Assembly (NCBI RefSeq): GCF_050916235.1
Contig: NZ_CP104854.1
Coordinates: 620,001 to 684,000 of the forward strand
DNA length: 64,000 nt
Source: Maridesulfovibrio sp050916235
GTDB lineage: Bacteria > Desulfobacterota > Desulfovibrionia > Desulfovibrionales > Desulfovibrionaceae
Direction: 5' to 3'
In this document: positions 8,380 through 15,659 of the stretch, piece after piece
Numbering within the stretch: position 1 is the stretch's first letter
Layout: each line of letters starts with the position of its first letter
Position numbers and translations under genes: made by a program
The notes under the pieces: generated by a model
Database searches by the model: none
What the model was told of the DNA's origin: nothing
The model's input: only the letters and a program-made list of their open reading frames with translations

Positions 8380-9334
8380 AAACTCCGCCTATCAATTCAT
8401 GTGGTTTAAACTCAATTTCAATATACTTAACCTTATCTTCAGTTATTATCTTGCAGTCTTTGGTAGTTTTTAAAACCTCCGGAGCGGCATCTAGGAAACC
8501 TCCCCAGACATGTTCAGGAAACACATTTTCTCTAGCAGGTATCAATCTAGATTTTTGAAAAGCCAAATCAACTCTACAATCCAAAATCTTCCTAACCGAG
8601 TCAGACAACACATATGCAGCAACGTTCGGTTCTTCAAGAGCAACATAGCAATCAGAAATCGTCTTCACTCCCAAGACACAAGTATAAAAAGACTCCTCAG
8701 CTAACCCCAATTTTTCTTGAGCAAATACAGATTTATTTGTCCACCAGTTATCCCAAAAACCAACCGTAGCTTCAGGGGCCTCTTCGATTTGTACTTTTAG
8801 GGCCTTGATTGTCTTTTCAATACCGACATTCAAACTTTGCAGAGCATTGCAGAACAGTTCCTGCTTGACTGCCTGTTTTTTTGCTAACAGAGCCTGATCA
8901 TAAAGATTCAGCCCAGCGTGTACCTCAGAAATTCTGTCATTATGTAAATCAACTCTAACTTTAGATATTTCTTGTTCAATACGATTTAGTTGCATTGCAA
9001 TACTGACCAAAAGAATTTGAGCTCCAGCCGCCTTTGCTGCTTGTATTAAAGAAGGGGACACTGCTTTAAATTTCGCATGCTCAAGAATTTTCCCATCTTT
9101 ATAAAAAACGCCCTTGATATTTCCTGCCGAATCTTTCAATAATTTGCCCCCTTCAGGGGAGGTGACAAGCTTGTATACGGTCTCTGGATTAAAACGTCTT
9201 ACAAGCTCAGGTATACCCGAAACAAGTCTCACCTCATGCAAAACTTTACTTCTTTGGGATGCAATAAGATCATAACTATAATCTGAACGATTAAACCCAA
9301 GAGGCGACAAATATGGAATAACCACCTTTGACAT
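8366..9334 (-). CDS. Hypothetical 322-residue protein
   Basis: ATG 9334 is preceded by AAGGAAAG at good spacing. The sequence has a hydrophobic helix (SPSLIQAAKAAGAQILLVSIAMQL) near residues 93-116, then a coiled-coil-like stretch with many charged residues (RIEQEISKVRVDLHNDRISE). No enzyme motif was found. The overall arrangement (N-terminal variable part, one amphipathic or membrane helix, coiled coil) resembles membrane-associated proteins of unknown function in mobile islands. It overlaps the zinc-ribbon gene by 14 bases, so the two are probably made together and may interact. AT-rich like the rest of the cargo. Confidence 0.7.
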   Translation of the reverse strand: MSKVVIPYLSPLGFNRSDYSYDLIASQRSKVLHEVRLVSGIPELVRRFNPETVYKLVTSPEGGKLLKDSAGNIKGVFYKDGKILEHAKFKAVSPSLIQAAKAAGAQILLVSIAMQLNRIEQEISKVRVDLHNDRISEVHAGLNLYDQALLAKKQAVKQELFCNALQSLNVGIEKTIKALKVQIEEAPEATVGFWDNWWTNKSVFAQEKLGLAEESFYTCVLGVKTISDCYVALEEPNVAAYVLSDSVRKILDCRVDLAFQKSRLIPARENVFPEHVWGGFLDAAPEVLKTTKDCKIITEDKVKYIEIEFKPHELIGGVYERL

Positions 9335-9365
9335 ATACTTTCCTTATACAACAAAACTTTAATAA

Positions 9366-9539
9366 TTACTCCAACGCCCCAATCCGCCCCTCAACACCCC
9401 GAATCAAAACCCAATACTCACTCTCAGTCTTATGAAAATGCTTCTTCGCATATATGACTGAATCCACAGTCTCCACCTTAAAATTACCTACCAGCGGTCC
9501 AAAGGATGGAGGAAGGCGCAACTTGATTCGGCAAAAGCT
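9366..9539 (-). pseudogene. Possible C-terminal remnant of a lost gene
   Basis: The 336-base gap between 9335 and 9670 has no full gene. On the minus strand, an open stretch of 57 codons without an ATG (starting just after a TGA at 9542-9540) reads as plausible protein, with segments RLPPSFGPLVGNFKVETV, YAKKHFHKTESEYWVLIRG and a terminal RIGALE. It looks like the tail of a protein whose 5' part is gone. I do not recognise the family. The residue pattern, not the length, is the only support. Confidence 0.3.
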
Positions 9540-9670
9540 TCAACGAAGAAAAATGTGTACCGACATTGTATTCGATAGAATTGCTTAATCAAGCTTTGAT
9601 TGGAGTAGTAAATTTGAGAACTTCGCCGTCTTGTAGATGCCTGTCTGCAGATTATAATTTAAATATAATG

Positions 9671-10867
9671 CTAAAAATCAATTTTTACATTATATGTCTG
9701 AGGTTCTAAACTATACTCAGCTTGATTTTCAAAATCTGGTTTGTCGATGGAGTAAATATCGGGAGTTCCTGTGTCAGCTTTAAACACAATATATACATAG
9801 TAATTACTCTTTTCTATTGAAACCCGTAGTTCGTTTCGCGACAAATAAAATCCTCTGCTTAAATTATCTGCACGTGTAGCCTTAACTTCAATATATCTCT
9901 CTGCTCCGTCTTCTTCGAAAGATTTAATATCATACCCAGCACTATCATCTTCACTTGCTACATGCTCAACTCGATTAGCTAAAAGACTGAGCCCAGCTTC
10001 GGTAAGTCTCTTCTTTTCAAGAGCGAGAACAATCTTCTCCCCTCTATCGCCTAACCATTTCCGCTGCCTATTAATTTTTTCAAAATTTAATTTGCTTTTG
10101 CCTCGACTCTGTCCGTTTAAACCTTCATTAGTAGATGCAGACAAACTAGTTATAAAATTAGCACCATTTATTGCTTCATTGAGCGGTGGAACATCTTGAA
10201 AAGAACTTCTACTAGGGGCTTTAAAAATATCATAAAGTAAATCAGGCCATAGATAAGGAGAGTTGTCATCAAGAGCAGGCCAATTACAACGAGCCTCTAG
10301 CAATGTTTTCTGTAAATCAAATTCATTATTAGACATCACGGAAAGATTCAGTGAGTTTATAAAATGTTTTAAGTGTAGATGTGAATAAACTGGAAAATAC
10401 AACTCTGGGTAATATATAAACAAAATTTTACCCTTGAACATTGGTGACAATTCATTCCGTATAATTCTTGCACGGTCTTCGGATTTTCCCGCATCAATTA
10501 AGTCCACAATATTTTTTTTAATTTCAGCAAAAGCCTGTGAGACATCTTTATGAATTCCGCCCCACTTCACTGAACAGTCATAATTTCCGCTCGATTTCGA
10601 ATACCAAACACCAAATCTATTAACACTTGATCCTGTTATGCGACCAAGACCATCTAACTCCCTTTCAATTCTATAACAAAAAGACTTGTTACAAGCCCCT
10701 TTACCTAAAACATATTCGTCAAATTCAAAACTCGAGATTTTATCAACAGGATAGTCCCTGACGAATCTTTTCCGTAACACCTCATTCTGCTTCCACAGAG
10801 GTGTATTGTTTTCGATTATACGTTGTAAACTATCAGCAATGATTAAATTGAAATCGTTATTATTCAT
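9671..10867 (-). CDS. DUF3883-type restriction-endonuclease-like protein
   Basis: About 398 residues from ATG 10867 (MNNNDFNLII); an upstream TTG at 10912 would add 15 residues that look like leader sequence. The C-terminal third has the pattern of DUF3883 / Mrr-like endonuclease-fold domains: KWLGDRGEKIVLALEKKRL, then SAGYDIKSFEEDG and YIEVKAT, i.e. the spaced acidic residue and ExK of a PD-(D/E)xK active site. The N-terminal part (KILFIYYPELYFPVYSHLHL) resembles regions of other defence proteins but is not a named domain for me. Location inside a mobile island with PIN and MoxR genes suggests a defence role, possibly DNA cleavage; no partner methylase or helicase is visible. Confidence 0.7.
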   Translation of the reverse strand: MNNNDFNLIIADSLQRIIENNTPLWKQNEVLRKRFVRDYPVDKISSFEFDEYVLGKGACNKSFCYRIERELDGLGRITGSSVNRFGVWYSKSSGNYDCSVKWGGIHKDVSQAFAEIKKNIVDLIDAGKSEDRARIIRNELSPMFKGKILFIYYPELYFPVYSHLHLKHFINSLNLSVMSNNEFDLQKTLLEARCNWPALDDNSPYLWPDLLYDIFKAPSRSSFQDVPPLNEAINGANFITSLSASTNEGLNGQSRGKSKLNFEKINRQRKWLGDRGEKIVLALEKKRLTEAGLSLLANRVEHVASEDDSAGYDIKSFEEDGAERYIEVKATRADNLSRGFYLSRNELRVSIEKSNYYVYIVFKADTGTPDIYSIDKPDFENQAEYSLEPQTYNVKIDF

Positions 10868-10973
10868 ATTATCATCTAGTCTCACCCTAAAAACAACTAA
10901 CCGCTCACACAATCACACCGATCACAAAAATACACCTAACTACACAATTTTTATTATAACTCAATTTTCAATC

Positions 10974-11014
10974 AAAAAAAATTGACCCACATTCCTTTAA
11001 TAAATGCGGGCCAA
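10974..11014 (-). terminator. Rho-independent terminator after the CI-like repressor gene
   Basis: On the minus strand a 12-bp stem (arms 11014-11003 and 10993-10982, with two G.U pairs) is followed by seven T residues (10980-10974). It lies 14 bases past the repressor stop codon. Confidence 0.8.
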
Positions 11015-11027
11015 CCAGAATTACGCT

Positions 11028-11426
11028 CTATCCATTTGCTGCGTGCTCGGCTTCTCCGGGCTGCATATTTTTTTCAGCTTCAATTTCGCCTTCAATGACG
11101 GCTTTCATTGCCTCCAGCTTGGCGAGTCGAGCAGCCTTATCCATAGAAGTTTCTACATCCATCAGTTTTTTGGTTAACTGAGGCAAGCAATCCTTGAAGG
11201 AGTCCTGAGACTTTCTTAGAAAATCCCCCTGCCCAGTCAAAAGCCACGTACCGCTAACGCCAAACTTTTTACAAATATTAGCCAAGAAAACTGCTTTAGG
11301 AGCCCCTTTTCCATTCGAATAGTTGTCATAGCTTGTTGTAGAGATTCCAACGTCACGACAAAAATCAGCTTTCTTGAGCCCCAAGAATTCTCTAACCGAA
11401 AGGAATCTTTCGACAATATCCGACAT
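11028..11426 (-). CDS. CI-like helix-turn-helix repressor
   Basis: The likely start is ATG 11426 (MSDIVERFLSVREFLGL); the frame extends to a TTG at 11471, but that codon lies inside the inverted-repeat operator. About 132 residues. An N-terminal HTH typical of phage CI proteins (KKADFCRDVGISTTSYDNYSNGK) is followed by FGVSGTWLLTGQGDF, a motif common in the Bac_CI family. No LexA/CI-type S24 peptidase domain is present: the C-terminus is a short helical tail, so it is not expected to self-cleave after DNA damage. It is divergent from the Cro-like gene across a shared operator and probably keeps the integrase/excision module silent. Confidence 0.8.
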   Translation of the reverse strand: MSDIVERFLSVREFLGLKKADFCRDVGISTTSYDNYSNGKGAPKAVFLANICKKFGVSGTWLLTGQGDFLRKSQDSFKDCLPQLTKKLMDVETSMDKAARLAKLEAMKAVIEGEIEAEKNMQPGEAEHAANG

Positions 11427-11446
11427 ATCAGAGCACACCATTTTTA

Positions 11447-11479
11447 GTAAAATCTTATTGACTTTTGGCAAGATTTTAC
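11447..11479. promoter_or_regulatory. Inverted-repeat operator between divergent CI-like and Cro-like genes
   Basis: Perfect 10-bp arms GTAAAATCTT (11447-11456) and AAGATTTTAC (11470-11479) flank a 13-base AT-rich spacer. The position, just upstream of the repressor start and before the divergent Cro-like gene, is what is expected for the repressor binding site. Confidence 0.65.
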
Positions 11480-11544
11480 ATTATTCCTTAACTCAACAAC
11501 ACACATTGAATAAAAATAACCATCAACTGATTGAGGTTCCATTG

Positions 11545-11823
11545 ATGATTAACCAAACTAACGACTCAGCGCAAGCCCCCTTTACAACTGAATCTATTCC
11601 TGACCACTTCCTGCGCCGTGCGTGGATGGAAAAGAACGGGCTCACCAATGTTGCGCTTGCCGAAAGATTCGACCTCACCCCTTCCAGAGTTTCCTGCATC
11701 CTCCGTAGCGGCGAATGCCCTCAGAAATACATCAAAATTTTACGCGACGAATTCGGCATGCCCGAAGAACTGCTCCCGGAGCGCAGCAGGGAAAAGAGCG
11801 GCCCCAAACGCAAAAAACGCTAA
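11545..11823 (+). CDS. Cro-like small HTH regulator
   Basis: ATG 11545 is preceded by GAGG at 9 bases; 92 residues. The frame extends upstream to 11374, but that part lies antisense to the repressor and is not credible. The core MEKNGLTNVALAERFDLTPSRVSCILRSGE is a helix-turn-helix, and the C-terminus is basic (SREKSGPKRKKR). Divergent transcription from the CI-like gene and the shared inverted repeat suggest a Cro-type antagonist that starts expression of the downstream CII-like and excisionase-like genes. Confidence 0.75.
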   Translation: MINQTNDSAQAPFTTESIPDHFLRRAWMEKNGLTNVALAERFDLTPSRVSCILRSGECPQKYIKILRDEFGMPEELLPERSREKSGPKRKKR

Positions 11824-11908
11824 TTGATTGGATCGCAGCCGGACGGAAAATACGCCTTCTTTCGCTTTGGGTCACGTTACACGCAGCATTAATCTAAGGA
11901 GCAAAATC

Positions 11909-12358
11909 ATGAAGTTGACCGATTCAGTCCGCAAGATGGTTCTCGATTCGGATATAGGGGCAAGAGCCGTTGCCGCCAGAGTGAATAAAAAGCATCACGT
12001 ACTGCTGAATGAACTCAATTCTGAAAACACCAGCCACAAGCTTGGTGCTGAACTCTTGATTCCGCTGATGAAAGCATGCGGATCTGATGCACCTGTACAC
12101 CTGCTTGCCGCCGAGATGGGCGGACTATTTATCAAGCTGCCTGCCGAGAACTGCTCGAACACGACGCTTGTAAAGGCTGTGAAGGAATTCGGCGAACTTA
12201 TTTCCGTGTACGGTGGAGCCATCGAAAAAGATGAACTCACCGACGAAGTCAAATTGCAGATCCGCAAGGAAGGCCAGGAAGCCATGACTGCCATTCAGGA
12301 ACTCCTCTGCGGCCTCGACGCAAACGGGCACAGCCCCAAGCATTCTTTTGTGGAGTAA
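11909..12358 (+). CDS. Phage CII-like regulatory protein
   Basis: ATG 11909 follows AAGGAG; 149 residues. The N-terminal half (RKMVLDSDIGARAVAARVNK, KLGAELLIPLMKACGSDAPVHLLAAEMGG) matches what I know of P2-type/CP76 CII-like regulators in Desulfovibrio phages. The C-terminal half is helical (ELTDEVKLQIRKEGQEAMTAIQELL). It is followed after five bases by the excisionase-like gene, so the two are co-transcribed. It probably controls lysogeny or excision of the island. Confidence 0.7.
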   Translation: MKLTDSVRKMVLDSDIGARAVAARVNKKHHVLLNELNSENTSHKLGAELLIPLMKACGSDAPVHLLAAEMGGLFIKLPAENCSNTTLVKAVKEFGELISVYGGAIEKDELTDEVKLQIRKEGQEAMTAIQELLCGLDANGHSPKHSFVE

Positions 12359-12363
12359 AAGCC

Positions 12364-12594
12364 ATGACCAGAGACGAACTCAAAGAACACCTCCTGAACA
12401 CACTTCCCCCTATCCTCTGCAGGCAGGGGGTGGAAAAGTACACCGGCGGGCTCATCAAGGCCAAGACTATGCGCATGCTTGATTGTCAGGGCGCAGGCCC
12501 GCTTGAAGGACGTTTCAAGCGCGGCCGCAAAGTCTTCTACTCCCGCGAACCGTTTGTAGACTGGTTCATTGAAGAGTCCGAGCCACTGGTTTAA
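12364..12594 (+). CDS. Small DNA-binding (excisionase-like) protein
   Basis: 76 residues. The pattern LPPILCRQGVEKYTGGLIKAKTM followed by GRFKRGRKVFYSREPFVDWF resembles winged-helix proteins of the MerR/AlpA/Xis type, with the RGRKVFY segment as a wing. Its stop codon overlaps the convergent integrase stop by 4 bases, a common arrangement for xis and int. The role in excision is inferred from size and position. Confidence 0.6.
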   Translation: MTRDELKEHLLNTLPPILCRQGVEKYTGGLIKAKTMRMLDCQGAGPLEGRFKRGRKVFYSREPFVDWFIEESEPLV

Positions 12595-13778
12595 AGCAGC
12601 AGCTGCGCGGCATTACGGCACTGATCATCATGAGTGTGAGTGTAGCGCATAGTGGTCTGGATCGTGGCGTGGCCCATCATCTTTTTAACAACAGGAAGCG
12701 GAACACCTTTGGCAACAAGCCGGGAAGCAAACGTATGACGGAAGCAATGAGCACAAAATTTCAATCGGCGGTCAGTGACGCCCTCATTCCATCCGAGATG
12801 CTTCATCAGGGTTGCAAAGTTCTGCCCGATCTCCCTGCGAATTTCTCCGGACGGTCCGGGAAAGAGCAAGGCTTCAACGCTTTTCAACCGGCTGACTCTG
12901 TAAGCCAGCATCGGCCTTATCTTCTCAGTGATGTAAGCAACACGACTCGTTCCGGCCTTGGGTCCGTCATCCGCCCCGGATTGACCTTTAATAATGATCC
13001 TGTCTTCCACCAGATCAATATCCTGTCTGGTAAGTACAAAAATTTCCCCCATCCGCATGCCGGTGTAAAGACTGAGCAGGCAGATGTCATGGCAGTCGGT
13101 GTACCCTCTTTCGGCTGCCAGCCCGAAGAATGCGCCCTCCTCTTCTGCGGAGCAATAACGCAGCCTGCGGTTGTTGAGCTTCGGAAACCTGACGCCCTTG
13201 ACCGGATTCCCGCTCTTGAGCCAGCCGCGTTGAATGGAATAATTGCAGATCTGCCGAGTAAGGGCGAGGCACTGGCTGACCGTGGCCTTGGCAAGCCCCT
13301 TACCAGCAACGGTTGTCTTGAGAGCCTCAATGTGCTTGAAACACAGGTCGTCGAGGACAATAGTTCCGATCACCGGTTTGAGGTGGAGCCTGAAGCGTGT
13401 GCGGTCATGCTGCCAGCTTTTCTTATTGTTTCTGGCGTACTCGTCGATGTAGATTTCACCGGCTTCCGCAAAAGTCTTTCGGGCCTGCCTTTCAACAACC
13501 TTTGCTCGTTCCTCGGCATCCTTGATCGCCCTGAATTCCTCAAGGGACTGCGGACCGCTTCCGAGCTTGATGTTTGCGACGATTTCGGAACGAACCTTAT
13601 GGGCCTTGGCCGGGGACCATCCCTGCGATGCCCAGCCGAGTCCCTCTTCCTTGAGCCTGCCTTTGACCTTATACCGGATCACATAGTATTTGTCGGGCTG
13701 AACTCCGTGCCTGCGCGTCAGATGATTGCGGCAACGAACTCCTGTAAACTTGGTTGCCTCGAATTTATTGGCGGCCAT
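12591..13778 (-). CDS. int: Tyrosine recombinase (island integrase)
   Basis: 395 residues. The N-terminal part (residues 1-100) is an arm-binding domain like DUF4102-free P4/P2 relatives (GVQPDKYYVIRYKVKG). The SAM-like core-binding domain (EIYIDEYARNNKKSWQHDRTRF) comes next. The catalytic domain shows the R of LSLYTGMRMGEIF, HCFRHTFASRL (HxxR), the GH of MMGHATIQTT, and the nucleophile Y of MRYTHTH. All catalytic residues are present, so it should be active. The start codon lies 140 bases from the tRNA-Leu fragment, with a tandem repeat between them, consistent with integration at that tRNA. The base composition is richer in G+C than the cargo. Confidence 0.95.
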   Translation of the reverse strand: MAANKFEATKFTGVRCRNHLTRRHGVQPDKYYVIRYKVKGRLKEEGLGWASQGWSPAKAHKVRSEIVANIKLGSGPQSLEEFRAIKDAEERAKVVERQARKTFAEAGEIYIDEYARNNKKSWQHDRTRFRLHLKPVIGTIVLDDLCFKHIEALKTTVAGKGLAKATVSQCLALTRQICNYSIQRGWLKSGNPVKGVRFPKLNNRRLRYCSAEEEGAFFGLAAERGYTDCHDICLLSLYTGMRMGEIFVLTRQDIDLVEDRIIIKGQSGADDGPKAGTSRVAYITEKIRPMLAYRVSRLKSVEALLFPGPSGEIRREIGQNFATLMKHLGWNEGVTDRRLKFCAHCFRHTFASRLVAKGVPLPVVKKMMGHATIQTTMRYTHTHDDQCRNAAQLLL

Positions 13779-13780
13779 AT

Positions 13781-13801
13781 CTGTCCCACTCCTGTCCCAC
13801 T
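13781..13801. repeat. Tandem 10-bp repeat immediately upstream of int
   Basis: CTGTCCCACT occurs at 13781-13790 and again at 13792-13801, one base apart, directly before the integrase start codon. It may be an arm-type integrase or excisionase binding site or an autoregulatory operator. Confidence 0.6.
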
Positions 13802-13917
13802 TATTTCTAATACACTCACAGACTTTACTGGATGTGTAGACAGAGTAATAACCGATGAATCTCTTGTATTCAAAGCGGTTAGGGACGCTAACTCACATGT
13901 GGCAGAATCTTTTTGGA

Positions 13918-13976
13918 AGGGCTTAAAATCCCTCGGCCTTACGGCTGTGCGGGTTCAAGTCCCGCTCTGGGTACCA
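13918..13976 (+). other. tRNA-Leu(UAA) 3' fragment, attachment site (attR)
   Basis: The sequence contains the anticodon loop CTTAAAA (13922-13928), a variable arm (CGGCCTTACGGCTG), a perfect T arm GCGGG-TTCAAGT-CCCGC and the 3' acceptor strand TCTGGGT A CCA ending at 13976. The matching 5' acceptor strand ACCCAGA and a D arm are absent upstream, and the 5' side of the anticodon stem pairs imperfectly. This is what is left when an element recombines at the anticodon loop and supplies its own 3' end to the intact tRNA on its other side. Confidence 0.85.
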
Positions 13977-13986
13977 AAAGAAAATC

Positions 13987-14031
13987 AAGGACTTACACAC
14001 AACTTCACGGTTGCTTGTGAGTCCTTTTTTT
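13987..14031 (+). terminator. Terminator after the tRNA-Leu fragment
   Basis: A long imperfect stem (arms AAGGACTTACACACAAC and GGTTGCTTGTGAGTCCTT) with a 6-base loop ends in a run of seven T. It lies 10 bases past the CCA end and is presumably the original tRNA terminator, now cut off from its promoter. Confidence 0.75.
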
Positions 14032-14072
14032 GTGCCCAAAATCTGTTCTGTACCTGTAGCGCGCCAAATGCT

Positions 14073-14189
14073 TTTGACACTCGCGCTAAGGATGAGATCC
14101 ACATGCCGCCCCGTGCGGCCTTTCAGGACTCAGGCAAGCATTACGGCACCCTGCTGCATGAGTTGGGAAACTGTCCCCATGTACCGGAT
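14073..14189 (+). pseudogene. Relic of an ArdC-type antirestriction gene
   Basis: In the frame starting at 14073 the translation reads FDTRAKDEIHMPPRAAF then KHYGTLLHELGNCPHV. This matches the conserved core of ArdC / DUF1738 proteins (D-x-IxMPP-xxxF ... YYxTLxHELxHWTGH), with the zinc-binding HELGH altered to HELGN. No start or continuous gene surrounds it. It is most simply a decayed piece of an earlier plasmid- or ICE-type insertion at the same tRNA. The remainder of the 14032-14510 gap shows nothing else I can identify. Confidence 0.55.
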
Positions 14190-14510
14190 TTAGAGTATAT
14201 GCGTTTTGAATCGGGCATCAAATCAGCCACAACTCCAGCGCAGAGTCTGTAGGCCTACTGGATTCTCTTGAGTATTTATGTCGCCCTTCTCGACTCTTAC
14301 ATAAACGGAGCAACTCTCACTTCATGCCCGTCATCTATAGAGCCGCTCATTACTACTGCTGGCGACTGAGGTGGAAGGCAGCTTTCCCCCATTACCGGAA
14401 GACGGGTGGATCAATATTGATTTCAAGCATTCTCTAAGTAACATTATCAAGAACTATCTTCAGCGGGAGTAATGAACAACCATACACGCAACAGGAACCT
14501 GCATTAATCA

Positions 14511-15650
14511 CTAATTGGAAACAAGGACACTGACAGGCTCTGTCACACCAACTTTACGCGCAAACATGTGAATTCGATCAATCTTATCTTTATCAAGCTC
14601 AAGACTCTTCCGCAAAAGCAATGCCCCTTTATCCGATAGTATATCCTCATAGAGAATCATTCCAGGAACTAATTCCTTTATACTCAGGGACTTTACTTCG
14701 TATCGAGCCTCAACCCCGAGCATTCCTTCAAGATAATATAGAAGCTCAGGATCATACTCCTGTGCTTTATCTTCAAGCTGTCTAAATGCCTGTCGCTGAT
14801 TTTCATACAAATGGAGATACAAATCAAAATCAAGTGCAATGCGCAGGATCCTCCCGCCAAGGGGGATACTCTCGCCATCTACTCCATCCAACGGAGAACC
14901 GGAACCATCAAACCCCTTCAGTTGATAGGCAATCATTTCAGCAATACTCTGCATCCTTGGCAGTTTTTCAACAAGACTCTTGGCTACAACCGGATGCATT
15001 TCAAAAATCTCTTTCTGCTCTGAATTAAGCTCCTTACCCTGGAGAAACATTTCCATCGTTCCGGGGGGAAGGACAAGGAGTCCCAGTTGCGAAAGCATGG
15101 TCGCGATGTCATATCTCCAAAAATCTTTAACTCCTTTCTTTTGCGCCAGATACCGAACATACCTTCTCACCCTGCTAATACGTTCACTGGCTTGAGGATT
15201 TACCAAGGAAGTAATCTCGGTCAATAATTCCACACTTCCTTTCAGGGTTTGCTCCAGCAGTATTTTCTTGCCTGTTACAAGGTCATACTGTTTAGCGGCT
15301 TCCCGAATATTTTCGAGCAGGGTCTCTTTTTCGCAGGGTTTTGTCAAAAATCTGAATACATGCCCATCATTTACTGCCCCGATAGCATTATCCAAATCAG
15401 CGTATCCTGTAAGAATCATCCGAGTGGAATCAGGACTGCAGGACTTAACTTCTTTAAGAAAGTCAATTCCATTCATCTGCGGCATTCTATAGTCTGAAAT
15501 TACAACAGCAATATGTTTATTATTCTTTAGTTCTACAAGAGCTTTTTCAGGGTCATCTGAAGTATGTACATCGTACTGACCACGCAATTGCCTCTTCAAG
15601 GAAGACAGCACATTGGGCTCGTCGTCAACAAGCATAATTGAATGCTTCAT
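14511..15650 (-). CDS. Response regulator with degenerate HD-GYP-like domain
   Basis: 379 residues. The N-terminal receiver domain is complete: SIMLVDDEPNVL acidic pair, phospho-acceptor D in VVISDYRMPQMNG, T in MILTGYA and K in FLTKPCEK. The rest follows the HD-GYP fold, but the metal ligands are lost: where HD is expected there is TMLSQLGLLVLP, and where HHE..DGSGYP is expected there is IAYQLKGFDGSGSP. It is therefore unlikely to hydrolyse cyclic-di-GMP, and a binding or scaffolding role is more likely. It starts 9 bases after the REC-HDOD gene with AGGA upstream, so the two form an operon facing away from the histidine kinase genes. Confidence 0.9.
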   Translation of the reverse strand: MKHSIMLVDDEPNVLSSLKRQLRGQYDVHTSDDPEKALVELKNNKHIAVVISDYRMPQMNGIDFLKEVKSCSPDSTRMILTGYADLDNAIGAVNDGHVFRFLTKPCEKETLLENIREAAKQYDLVTGKKILLEQTLKGSVELLTEITSLVNPQASERISRVRRYVRYLAQKKGVKDFWRYDIATMLSQLGLLVLPPGTMEMFLQGKELNSEQKEIFEMHPVVAKSLVEKLPRMQSIAEMIAYQLKGFDGSGSPLDGVDGESIPLGGRILRIALDFDLYLHLYENQRQAFRQLEDKAQEYDPELLYYLEGMLGVEARYEVKSLSIKELVPGMILYEDILSDKGALLLRKSLELDKDKIDRIHMFARKVGVTEPVSVLVSN

Positions 15651-15659
15651 AGCTGAGTC

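Larger units (their letters stand above)
1..13976. mobile_element. Right part of a tRNA-Leu-integrated genomic island (left end outside window)
   Basis: The right boundary is a tRNA-Leu 3' fragment (13918-13976) directly next to a tyrosine integrase whose start faces it. A CI/Cro/CII-type control module lies inside. The cargo from 1 to about 10900 is clearly richer in A+T than both the integrase module and the sequence after 30 kb, which suggests that the cargo has a different history from the integration module. No structural phage genes are visible, so this is an island or a phage satellite rather than a complete prophage, as far as the window shows. The intact tRNA-Leu and attL should lie to the left of base 1. 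Confidence 0.8.

Noticed and set aside
13881..13976. Complete tRNA gene
   Set aside because: No 5' acceptor strand complementary to TCTGGGT and no D arm at the right distance; only the 3' half is present.
12630..14252. 540-codon plus-strand open frame
   Set aside because: It is antisense to the integrase, runs through the tRNA fragment and has no ribosome site. Only its last part contains real signal, as the ArdC relic.
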